DNA from: Parafrankia sp041008525
Lineage (GTDB): Bacteria; Actinomycetota; Actinomycetes; Frankiales; Frankiaceae
Reading direction: 5' to 3'
NCBI RefSeq assembly: GCF_041008525.1
Contig: NZ_JBFLUG010000027.1
Span: forward strand, 8,818 to 72,817
DNA length: 64,000 bases
Below the pieces are notes generated by a model. It was not told where the DNA came from, did not search any database, and saw nothing but the letters and a program-made list of their open reading frames with translations. Positions 26,518 through 33,974 of the stretch are shown here, piece after piece (within the stretch, counting starts at the first letter, position 1; each line of letters starts with the position of its first letter). The position numbers and the translations under genes were made by a program.

Positions 26518-27301
26518 GAGCGTCGGTCGTCGTCGCGTCCGCCGGGAAGAACGACTCGATCGTCAGCTCGGCGACGGTGACGTCGCGCGGCGTGCCGAAC
26601 GTGGCCACCATGCAGAAGAAGGACAGCTCCCGGTCGCCGACCCGCAGCCGCAGGGGTACGAAGATGTCCCCGGCGCCCGGGACGGCGACCTCGGGCTCCT
26701 CCTCGTCGCACGGATAGCTCGACAGCTCGGCGTACAGGTCCGCCAGCCGACCGTCCGCCGCGACCCGCCGCCGCACGCGGCCGAGCAGGTGCGCCCGCCA
26801 TTCACCGAGATTGAGGATCCACGGAGCCATTCCGAGCGGATGCAGGGCCAGCCGCAGTGTGTTGACCGGCGGCGCCAGCACCTCCGGAGCGGCCAGGTCG
26901 GTGAACAGCGACAGGCTCGGATTCGCGTCGACAATGTTCCAGTCACGGTCGACGACGACCGCGGGATACGGCGCATGGCCAGCCAGCACGCTGCGCACCG
27001 CTGTCCGCACCGAGGACATCTGCGGGGCGGTGAGCGAGGTCTCCGGATAGGCCGGCGCATAACCCGCGGCGAGAAGCAGGTCGTTGCGGTCCCGCAGCGG
27101 GACGTCCAGCTGGTCGGTGAGCCGCAGCACCATGTCGCGGCTCGGGCGGGCCCGGCCGGTCTCCAGAAAGCTCAGATGACGGGCCGAGACCTGGGCGTAC
27201 GACGCCAGTTCCAGCTGGCTGAGACGTCGGCGCTCCCGCCAGAGCCGCAACAGCTCACCGACCTGTGGGCTACGGTACGTCCCGGCGATCGCCGTGGTCA
27301 T
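26501..27301 (-). CDS. XRE-family regulator with MmyB-type ligand domain
   Basis: 266-aa regulator. Residues about 10-75 form a helix-turn-helix (LLRLWRERRRLSQLELASYAQVSARHLSFLETGRARPS). The rest resembles the MmyB-like ligand-binding domain (PAVVVDRDWNIVDANPSLSLF, LRLALHPLGM). Relatives regulate antibiotic clusters and bind fatty-acid-like ligands, which would suit an alkyl-chain pathway. The start at 27301 has GGAGG 6 nt upstream. It is convergent with SerRS and lies downstream of the two tRNA-like genes, so it may serve the cluster's right end. Confidence 0.85.
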   Translation of the reverse strand: MTTAIAGTYRSPQVGELLRLWRERRRLSQLELASYAQVSARHLSFLETGRARPSRDMVLRLTDQLDVPLRDRNDLLLAAGYAPAYPETSLTAPQMSSVRTAVRSVLAGHAPYPAVVVDRDWNIVDANPSLSLFTDLAAPEVLAPPVNTLRLALHPLGMAPWILNLGEWRAHLLGRVRRRVAADGRLADLYAELSSYPCDEEEPEVAVPGAGDIFVPLRLRVGDRELSFFCMVATFGTPRDVTVAELTIESFFPADATTTDALRSGG

Positions 27302-27387
27302 GCAGCCTCCTGCCATCCGGCGGTCCTGATCGACACCGACCGTACGCCATGGCAACGGACCGCAACCACAGGTGTATCCCACAGACA

Positions 27388-27438
27388 CCGCCGCCGGGCC
27401 GGCACCTCCCTCGTGCGGAGGCACCGGCCCGGCGGCGG
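27388..27438 (-). terminator. Long GC-rich hairpin behind the tRNA-like genes
   Basis: Arms 27388-27409 and 27417-27438 pair over 22 bp with two mismatches around a 7-nt loop. It lies about 20 bp after the 3' end of the first tRNA-like gene and before the XRE gene on the same strand. It likely ends or processes the tRNA-like transcript. There is no T run, as is common in actinobacteria. Confidence 0.6.
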
Positions 27439-27448
27439 GCCACTGGTG

Positions 27449-27554
27449 GTGAGACGCGGAGAGGGCAGGATTCGAACCTGCGTGGATCAGAGATCCTCCC
27501 AGACCGAAGCCCGGGCCCCGTTAGGCCGCTACGGAAACCTCTCCCAGAAACATG
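27449..27554. repeat. 106-bp perfect direct repeat, copy 1
   Basis: Positions 27449-27554 are identical to 27605-27710 (offset 156 bp). Each copy contains the whole tRNA-like gene plus 10 bp of 5' leader and 8 bp of 3' flank, so the duplication took in flanking signals. Confidence 0.95.
27457..27544 (-). tRNA. Non-decoding tRNA-Ser-like RNA, copy 1
   Basis: 88-nt cloverleaf read on the minus strand from 27544. Acceptor stem 7 bp perfect (GGAGAGG with CCTCTCC), D arm 4 bp with GG in the loop, T arm 5 bp with loop TTCGAAT, and a long variable arm (GGATC-TCT-GATCC). The discriminator base is G, the serine signature; CCA is not encoded. The anticodon arm (nt 30-47) cannot form a normal 7-nt loop. 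It folds as a 7-bp stem, CCCGGGC with two G-U pairs, closed by a cUUCGg tetraloop. No U33 or anticodon is available. It should be charged by SerRS, which does not read the anticodon, yet could not decode. A pseudogene is the alternative. Confidence 0.75.
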
Positions 27555-27584
27555 GTGCCGATGGCGCCGATGGCGCGAAACAAC

Positions 27585-27598
27585 TCCTCCCAGACCGA
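27585..27598 (-). repeat. 14-bp fragment of the tRNA-like gene in the spacer
   Basis: The 14 bases here match 27494-27507 in copy 1 and 27650-27663 in copy 2 exactly, the segment from the 3' side of the anticodon arm into the variable arm. It suggests a lost or rearranged further copy between the two intact ones. Confidence 0.6.
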
Positions 27599-27604
27599 CT
27601 GACA

Positions 27605-27710
27605 GTGAGACGCGGAGAGGGCAGGATTCGAACCTGCGTGGATCAGAGATCCTCCCAGACCGAAGCCCGGGCCCCGTTAGGCCGCTACGGAAACCTCTCC
27701 CAGAAACATG
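27605..27710. repeat. 106-bp perfect direct repeat, copy 2
   Basis: Identical to 27449-27554. Immediately after its end the two flanks diverge. Perfect identity over 106 bp points to a recent duplication or ongoing gene conversion. Confidence 0.95.
27613..27700 (-). tRNA. Non-decoding tRNA-Ser-like RNA, copy 2
   Basis: Same 88-nt sequence as copy 1, read from 27700 on the minus strand, with the same UUCG-capped anticodon arm, long variable arm and G discriminator. It is the upstream member of the pair; both could come from one transcript starting in 27701-27922, with the 10-nt leader repeated before each. I see no clear -35 or -10 boxes. Confidence 0.75.
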
Positions 27711-27922
27711 ATGCGGGTGGTGCTGGTGGTGTGCGGTGCAGTTCGTTTCTTGCAGTTCTTACTGTGCACCCTGCCTCTGATGTGCCACTGACGGCGGTCT
27801 GACGTCGTCCGCTGCTCGGGAGCGGCCGGTCGAGCCTGCACGAGGGTCGAACCCTGGCTGCGCTCCCCGCGCGTCACCCATACTGATCCGTAGACCTCAT
27901 CGCGGAGGGCGGGAAGCTCACC
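27711..27922. promoter_or_regulatory. Divergent gap between tRNA-like genes and acyl ligase
   Basis: No gene is seen. The stretch 27740-27775 is the least GC-rich part and should hold the minus-strand promoter of the tRNA-like genes. The right part holds the leader of the ligase gene, with GGAGGG before its ATG. Confidence 0.35.
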
Positions 27923-29494
27923 ATGCGGCCACCGACCGGCAACGAGATCCGTCCGACCGTGCCTGATCTGTTGGGGCGCTGTGCTCGGGAGTTCGGGTCC
28001 GCCGACTACCTTGTCTCGCTCACCGACCGGCTGACCTACGCCGAGGCGGAGGCGCGGTCCGCCCGGGCGGCCCGGTGGCTGCTCCACGAGGGTGTCGGCA
28101 AGGGCACCCGGGTCGGCCTGTTCTTCCCCAGCGGCGTCGAGTGGGCCGTCTGGTGGCTGGCGGTGAGCCGGATCGGGGCCGTGGCCGTTCCGTTCAGCAC
28201 GCTGTACCAGCCGATGGAGATCGCCAAGGTCGCGCGGCTGGCCGATGTGCAGCTCATGGTCGCGCCGACGACGGTGCTGAGCATCGACATCGCCGATCGG
28301 TTCGAGACGGCCTTCCCGGAACTGGCGGGGCAGCTCGCCGGGCAGCCGGCCGGTCAGCTCGAGCTGGCCGGCGCGCCGTATCTGCGGCGGATCGTGCTGA
28401 CCGGGCCGACGGACCGAGGGTGGGCCACCCGCTGGGATGCGCGGGACCCGGCGATGGTGCGGGCCGAGCTGCTCGCCGCGGTGGAGACCGAGGTGACCCC
28501 GGCCGACCTGGCACTCATGGTCCACACCTCCGGATCGACCGCCGACCCGAAGGGCGTGCTGCACACCCACGGCACGCTGGTGCGGCAGACCTCCACCTGG
28601 CCGGCGGCGATCCGCGGGCTCACCGGCGTCGACCACAGGCCCCGCATCCTCTGCGCGATGCCGTTCTTCTGGATCGGCGGGATCCTGGCCGCGACCGGCG
28701 CTCTGCACGAGCCCGTCGCGGTGCTGGTGCTGGCACGGCTGGAGGCCGGGGCGGCGCTCGACCTCGCCGAGCGGGAGCGTGCGAACGGCGTCGTCGGCTG
28801 GCCGGCGTTCACCCAGCAGCTGCGGCTGCACCCGTCCTTTCCCGACCGGGACCTGCGCAGCGCTCCCGCGCTCCGGGACGGACCGGTGGATCTTTCGATG
28901 GCGGGCGTCCCGGACGGCCATCCGACTCACCGCAGCCTGACCGAGTCCGGCGGGAGCTTCGCGTTCACCGAGACCGCGATCGTCGACGCCGACGGCGCGC
29001 CGGTCCCGGACGGGACGGTCGGCGAGCTGCTCATCCGCGGCATCGGCGCGATGGCCGGCTACAACAAGCGCGAACGCTGGGAGGTCTTCGACGCGGACGG
29101 CTGGTACCACACCAGCGACCGCGTCTACCGGAGGACGGCCGACCCTCGGCTCTTCTACGTCGGCCGGGACAGCGAACTGATCAAGGTCGCCGGGTCGAAC
29201 GTGTCACCGCGCGAGGTCGAGGCCGTCCTTGAGGAGTTTCCCGAGGTGGCGCACTGCATCGTGACCGGCGTCGAGCACCCTGGCCGCGGGGAGGAGGTGT
29301 GCGCGGTCATCGTCCCGGCCACGGCGGGCATCGACGTGGCCGCTCTCACCGCCCGCGCCCGCGCCCGGCTGTCGAGCTACAAGGTCCCGACCCGGTGGAT
29401 CGTCGCCGCGGACGACGAGGTACCCGCCCTGCCGAGTGGCAAGCCGGACCGCCGGGGCCTCCGCTCCCTGATCAGGGATGGCCGGTTGGCGTAG
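27923..29494 (+). CDS. AMP-binding acyl-CoA synthetase
   Basis: 523-aa ANL enzyme. P-loop MVHTSGSTADPKGVLHTHG and C-terminal hinge FYVGRDSELIKVAGSNVSPREVE are clear, with catalytic Lys in ALPSGKPDRRGL. The region that normally carries the YGxTE motif is shortened and reads SLTESGGSF, so this part of the pocket may be altered. GGAGGG precedes ATG 27923. It lies beyond the tRNA-like genes, so membership in the cluster is uncertain. It could be a fatty-acid ligase of primary metabolism. Confidence 0.82.
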   Translation: MRPPTGNEIRPTVPDLLGRCAREFGSADYLVSLTDRLTYAEAEARSARAARWLLHEGVGKGTRVGLFFPSGVEWAVWWLAVSRIGAVAVPFSTLYQPMEIAKVARLADVQLMVAPTTVLSIDIADRFETAFPELAGQLAGQPAGQLELAGAPYLRRIVLTGPTDRGWATRWDARDPAMVRAELLAAVETEVTPADLALMVHTSGSTADPKGVLHTHGTLVRQTSTWPAAIRGLTGVDHRPRILCAMPFFWIGGILAATGALHEPVAVLVLARLEAGAALDLAERERANGVVGWPAFTQQLRLHPSFPDRDLRSAPALRDGPVDLSMAGVPDGHPTHRSLTESGGSFAFTETAIVDADGAPVPDGTVGELLIRGIGAMAGYNKRERWEVFDADGWYHTSDRVYRRTADPRLFYVGRDSELIKVAGSNVSPREVEAVLEEFPEVAHCIVTGVEHPGRGEEVCAVIVPATAGIDVAALTARARARLSSYKVPTRWIVAADDEVPALPSGKPDRRGLRSLIRDGRLA

Positions 29495-29659
29495 ACGCGC
29501 CTCGGCACGGCGTGGCGAGGACAGCCGCCTCGGGGTGGCAGCATGCGGGTCAAGGCGCCGGGTGGCACGTGGAATCCGAAGAGGATTCGTCTCGTGGTGA
29601 CCACGGGCCAGCTCGTATGCAGGCTGTCGCGCAGCCGTCGACCTTGCCCGAGGGGAAGA

Positions 29660-30994
29660 ATGTCGCGATTCCTGTTCGCCACAATCCCGGCCGTCGGCCA
29701 CACCGTGCCCGCGCTGCCCATTGCCCGTGCCCTGGTCGAACGCGGTCATACCGTGCGCTGGTACACCGGCGCCGCCTTCGAGGGGAAGATCGCCGCGGCC
29801 GGTGCGCGATTCCGCCCGATCACGGACCCGGCCTTCGACTACAGCCTCGTGGGGCTGGATCAGCACTTCCCGCGGCGCCGGGCACTGTCCGGGCTGAAGA
29901 AGCTGCGGTTCGACCTGGTTCAGGCGCTTGCGAAGCCGGCGCCGAACCAGGTACAGGACCTGACGGCGCTGTTGCGGGAGGAGCCGGCTGACGCGGTGGT
30001 CACCGACACCGCGTTCATCGGCGGGATACTCCTGCAGGAACTGGGCGGGCCGCCGCTGGCCGGATTCGGCATCAGCGTCCTGCCCTTCCCCAGCAGGGAT
30101 CTCGCCCCCTTCGGCACGGGACTGGCGCCGGCCACCGGCCCACCGGGCCGGCTGCGCAACAGGATGCTGGACGGTTTCACGCGCCAGGCGGTGTATCGGC
30201 CGGTGACCGCCGAGATCAACCGGACCCGGCGGGTGTTCGGCCTTCCCGCGGCGACCGGAACGATTTTCTCCTACCCGCTGGCCACCGCGCTCTATCTGCA
30301 GTTCAGTCCGCCCGGCTTCGAGTACGACGTCTCGGACCTGCCAGGTCAGGTCGCGTTCGTCGGGCCGCCGCGCCCGGCGGTCGACCCCGGGTGGCGGCCG
30401 CCGTCCTGGTGGGACGAGCTCTCCGGGCGCCGGGTCGTTCTCATCAACCAGGGAACGATCGCCACCGATGCCGATCAGCTGATTCGACCGGCGCTGGCCG
30501 GGCTCGCGGGCGAGGACGTTCTCGTCGTCGCGGTCACCGGGGGTGGCGACCCGGCGGAGCTTGGGCCGCTGCCGGCCAATGCGCGGGTGGAGCGGTTCAT
30601 CCCGTTCGACCAGCTGCTCCCGTGGGTCGACGTGTTCGTCACCAACGGGGGCTACGGCGGTGTGCAGCTCGCGCTCTCGCACGGCGTCCCCATGGTCGGC
30701 GCGGGCCGAACCGAGGACAAGATCGAGGTCACCGCCCGGATTGCCGCCTCCGGCGTCGGGGTGAACCTGCGCACGCAGACCCCGAAGCCGGCAGCGGTCC
30801 GGGCAGCTGTCGTGGCGGTTCTCGGCGACTCCCGGTACGCCGCCGCCGCGCGCCGGATGCAGGCCGAGATCGCGCAGGCAGGACGCGAGACCCGGGCGGC
30901 CGAGCTGCTCGAGCAGCTCGCCGACGGATCGGCGCCGAGGCGGTCCGTGCCCCGTCAGGGACGACGGTCGATCGACCCCGCGCGAAGCCAGTAG
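29660..30994 (+). CDS. UGT-type (GT1) glycosyltransferase
   Basis: 444-aa GT-B glycosyltransferase resembling the macrolide/UDP-glycosyltransferase family. N-terminal Rossmann opening MSRFLFATIPAVGHTVPALPIARAL; C-terminal nucleotide-sugar half with VLINQGTIATD, RVERFIPFDQLLPWVDVFVTNGGYGGVQLAL and GVPMVGAG. The donor motif usually contains a His (THGG), here TNGG, as in several bacterial members. Start ATG 29660 follows AGGGGAAG; the open frame extends 39 codons upstream without family similarity. The acceptor is unknown. Confidence 0.85.
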   Translation: MSRFLFATIPAVGHTVPALPIARALVERGHTVRWYTGAAFEGKIAAAGARFRPITDPAFDYSLVGLDQHFPRRRALSGLKKLRFDLVQALAKPAPNQVQDLTALLREEPADAVVTDTAFIGGILLQELGGPPLAGFGISVLPFPSRDLAPFGTGLAPATGPPGRLRNRMLDGFTRQAVYRPVTAEINRTRRVFGLPAATGTIFSYPLATALYLQFSPPGFEYDVSDLPGQVAFVGPPRPAVDPGWRPPSWWDELSGRRVVLINQGTIATDADQLIRPALAGLAGEDVLVVAVTGGGDPAELGPLPANARVERFIPFDQLLPWVDVFVTNGGYGGVQLALSHGVPMVGAGRTEDKIEVTARIAASGVGVNLRTQTPKPAAVRAAVVAVLGDSRYAAAARRMQAEIAQAGRETRAAELLEQLADGSAPRRSVPRQGRRSIDPARSQ

Positions 30995-31217
30995 CTCGGG
31001 GTCCGGGCCTTCACCCTGGACGCCCCGACCAGCACACACGCTGCTCGGGTCCCGCGTGGTGTTCGACGACGGCCGGCGCGATCGCCACTACTCCGTCGAG
31101 CTCGCCAACCCCCGACCGGCTGAGCGGAGCGGGTCAGCGCGGGGCGGCGCCAGCCGGGCCAGCCCGCGGCGCGGGTGCATCGAGCGGAGCTCTGGTGGTG
31201 CATCAGGCCCGGTGATC
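30995..31217. other. Gene-free stretch
   Basis: No gene with convincing codon use is seen between the glycosyltransferase stop and the terminator hairpin at 31218. Confidence 0.4.
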
Positions 31218-31256
31218 GGGGCGGCCAGGCGGTGATCGGCACCGTCTGGCCGCCCC
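31218..31256. terminator. 17-bp bidirectional terminator hairpin
   Basis: Arms 31218-31234 and 31240-31256 pair over 17 positions with one G-T pair and a 5-nt loop. It lies between the convergent glycosyltransferase and MmpL genes and would serve both. Confidence 0.75.
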
Positions 31257-31266
31257 GGTGTGGTTC

Positions 31267-33681
31267 TCAGGAGCGGGCCGTCTCCCGGTCCTGGCCGGGC
31301 TGGCCGTCGTCGGAGGGGCCGGGGTTCTCGTCCGACGCGGTCGCCCCGTCCGGCGTGGTTGATGTCTCCTGCGTGGTTTCCGCGTCCGGCGTGGTTGATG
31401 TCTCCTGCGTGGTTTCCGCGTCCGGCGTGGCGGCCGTGGCGGCCGTGGCCGGCGCGGTGCCCGTGCTCTGGGCGGGAACGGCGCCGTGGGTGACGGGCTC
31501 CTCGGCCGGTTCGACCGAGACGTGCGGGATGATGCGGTCCAGCCACTTCGGCAGGTACCAGTTCGACTTTCCGACCAGGTGCATCACTGACGGCACGAGC
31601 ATGGTCCGCAGCACGAACGCGTCGAGGAACACGGCGGCGGCGAGCCCGGTACCGAATATCTTGATCGCACGGCCGGGGCTGATCACGAACCCGAGGAAGA
31701 CGGCGATCATGATGATCGCGGCGGCGGTGATGATGCCGCCGGTCTCAGCCTGGCCGACCGTCACCGACCGCTTGTTGTCGCGGGTGTGGATCCATTCCTC
31801 GTGCATACGGCTGACCAGGAAGACCTGGTAGTCCATGGACAGGCCGAACAGGATGGCGAACAGCATGACCGGCATCCAGGCGTCGAGCGGACCACCCGGC
31901 CCGGCGCCCAGGGGCTCGGAGAGCCAGCCCCACTGGAAAATCACCACCGACAGGCCGAACGAACCGGCCGCCGCCAGCAGGTTCATCACCGCGGCGGTCA
32001 GCGGGATCACCAGGCTGCGGAACGCGATGAGCAGCAGGACGAACGACAGGCCGACGACGACCGCGATGAACAGCGGCATCTTCCGGGCGAGCACGCTGGC
32101 GAAGTCGACGTTGATCGCCGTCTCGCCGTAGGCGTAGATCTGGTTCGGCGTCCCCTCATACAACGGGGGCAGCACGGACGACCGCAGGTGCCGCACGAGT
32201 TCGTAGGTCTTCTCCGACTGCGGTGACGTAGTCGTCTTGAACGTCACGAAGGCGACGTTCTCCGCCAACGGCACGGGCGCCACGCTGGCCGGGTCGATGC
32301 CCGGGGTGTCGGACAGCGTGTCGGACACGCGCTGCAGGTAGCCCTCGTCCTGGGCGCCCGGGCCGCTCACGACTGCTTCCAGCGCGGAGTTGTAGCCGAC
32401 CCCGAAATCGTCGGAGATCAGGTCGTAGCCGGCGCGGGTGGTGGCGCTCTTCGGGTCGCTGCCCTGGTCGCTGGCACCGAGCTGCAGAACGAAGATCGGC
32501 AGGCCGATCGCGATCATGATCACGCCCGAGACGACCGCGACGCCGATGCGCTGCCGGGCGACGAAGTTCGACCAGCGGGCCCATCCCCCGACCTGCTGGT
32601 CGCCGATGTACTCGCCGGCCCGCACCGCGGCCCGCTGCCGGCGCGGCAGCACCTTCAGGCCGAACAGGCTGAGCAGGGCCGGCAGCAGGGTGAGCGAGGC
32701 GATCATGGTGAGGCCGACCGCGAGCGCGGTCGCCACCGCCATGCCGTTGAAGAAGCTCACCCCGAGCGCGATGAGGCCGAGGATCGCGATGCACACGGTC
32801 GTGCCGGCGAACAGCACGGCCCGGCCGGAGGTGTTGATCGCGTTCACGATCGACTCCGAAACGGGCATGCCACGCCGCAGGTTGCGGCGGTGCCGCGTGA
32901 CGATGAACAGCGCGTAGTCCACGCCGACACCGATCACCATCAGTTCGGCCAGGTACGGGGTGATGTTGGAGACGTTGATGGCGTGACTGAGGATGTAGAT
33001 CGCGCCGAGGCCGCTGATGAGCGCGACAAGCGCGGTGGCCAACGGCAGGACGGTGGCCGCCACGGTGCGGAACACCAGCGCCAGGATGACGAGCGCGGCA
33101 CCGAAGCCGATGAGGACCGACAGGCCCGATCCCTCGCTCTGCCCGATGCCGGTGAAGGCGTTTCCGGTGAACTCGACCTGAAGGTCGTCACTACGCAGTT
33201 CAACCAGCTGGTCGTAGACGTTCGTGAACAGCTCGATGTCGTAGTGGTCGCTCTCCCAGGTGATGCTCACCAGCGCCGTGGTGGAGCCGCGCGCGCTGTT
33301 GAGCAGCTGCGGGTTCCCCGGCGCCGCGGCACCGTTGTTTGCGCAATCAATCGACGCCCACGGAGATGTGATAAGCGCCACATGGTTACCCGAGTCACAT
33401 ACCCCGGTAAGCGCCGATTCCAACCCCTCGGGAGCCTCGGTGAACGCCCCGTCCCGGTTCTTGAGCACGACGGTGCCCGTGGCGCCGTTCTGGTTGTTCA
33501 GGCCGGCGCCCTCGAGCAGGTCGGCCACGGACGCGGTCTCGGTGTCCGGCAGGCTGAAGGTGTCACGGTACGAGGCTCCGCCCATCGCGCTGGCGATACC
33601 CTGCGCCGCGACGATGAAGGCGATCCAGCCAACGACGACCAGCCATCGGCGCCGGACAGCGAATTCGGCGATCCGTTTCAT
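31267..33681 (-). CDS. MmpL/RND-family membrane transporter
   Basis: 804 aa. One N-terminal membrane helix (RRRWLVVVGWIAFIVAAQGIA), a large periplasmic domain, then five-helix bundles twice, the MMPL repeat layout. Key segments: ELMVIGVGVDYALFIVTRHR and FAILFGLSMDYQVFLVSRMHEEW, each with the membrane aspartate and tyrosine used for proton coupling. The C-terminal tail (about 730-804) is hydrophilic and holds two tandem 12-residue Thr/Glu-rich repeats. Such proteins export lipids or hydrophobic metabolites. Export of a nearby product is possible but unproven. Confidence 0.92.
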   Translation of the reverse strand: MKRIAEFAVRRRWLVVVGWIAFIVAAQGIASAMGGASYRDTFSLPDTETASVADLLEGAGLNNQNGATGTVVLKNRDGAFTEAPEGLESALTGVCDSGNHVALITSPWASIDCANNGAAAPGNPQLLNSARGSTTALVSITWESDHYDIELFTNVYDQLVELRSDDLQVEFTGNAFTGIGQSEGSGLSVLIGFGAALVILALVFRTVAATVLPLATALVALISGLGAIYILSHAINVSNITPYLAELMVIGVGVDYALFIVTRHRRNLRRGMPVSESIVNAINTSGRAVLFAGTTVCIAILGLIALGVSFFNGMAVATALAVGLTMIASLTLLPALLSLFGLKVLPRRQRAAVRAGEYIGDQQVGGWARWSNFVARQRIGVAVVSGVIMIAIGLPIFVLQLGASDQGSDPKSATTRAGYDLISDDFGVGYNSALEAVVSGPGAQDEGYLQRVSDTLSDTPGIDPASVAPVPLAENVAFVTFKTTTSPQSEKTYELVRHLRSSVLPPLYEGTPNQIYAYGETAINVDFASVLARKMPLFIAVVVGLSFVLLLIAFRSLVIPLTAAVMNLLAAAGSFGLSVVIFQWGWLSEPLGAGPGGPLDAWMPVMLFAILFGLSMDYQVFLVSRMHEEWIHTRDNKRSVTVGQAETGGIITAAAIIMIAVFLGFVISPGRAIKIFGTGLAAAVFLDAFVLRTMLVPSVMHLVGKSNWYLPKWLDRIIPHVSVEPAEEPVTHGAVPAQSTGTAPATAATAATPDAETTQETSTTPDAETTQETSTTPDGATASDENPGPSDDGQPGQDRETARS
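31348..31419 (-). repeat. Two tandem 36-bp repeats in the MmpL tail
   Basis: Units start at 31348 and 31384, with the first 11 bases of a third at 31420. They encode TTPDAETTQETS twice. The 36-bp period keeps the frame, so copy number could vary without harm. Confidence 0.85.
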
Positions 33682-33974
33682 CAGTTCTCCTGCCCACTAT
33701 CCGGCATCCGGTGAAAGACCTGGCACCGGCGATCAGATCCGAGTGGCCCTTAGCCTTGCACACGCTTCCAGACGGCCAGTATGCGGATGGGGCAATGCGA
33801 TCAGGCACCTGAGTAGCCGAAACGCGACGAGCGTCGCGTACCCGACAGGGCGGGCCACTTTCTGCGACGCGGCGCCACGCTCGGCAGCGAGATGGGCCGC
33901 CCGGTCGTCCGCGATTGACGCGCCGTGCGGCCACCCTCCCGCGATGTCAGGGTTTGCGCGGAGATCCGATCAGC

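Noticed and set aside
27457..27544. Selenocysteine tRNA or an unusual-anticodon tRNA
   Set aside because: Acceptor plus T stems are the normal 7+5 bp, no UCA, and no 7-nt anticodon loop with U33 can be drawn; the UUCG-capped stem pairs better.
27449..27710. CRISPR array with long repeats
   Set aside because: Only two units of 106 bp, the repeat folds as a tRNA, and no cas genes are near.
26789..27802. Plus-strand frame running through both 106-bp repeats and giving repeated GRIRTCVDQRSSQTEARAPL peptides
   Set aside because: The repeat is explained by the tRNA-like genes on the other strand; the peptide repeat is a by-product.
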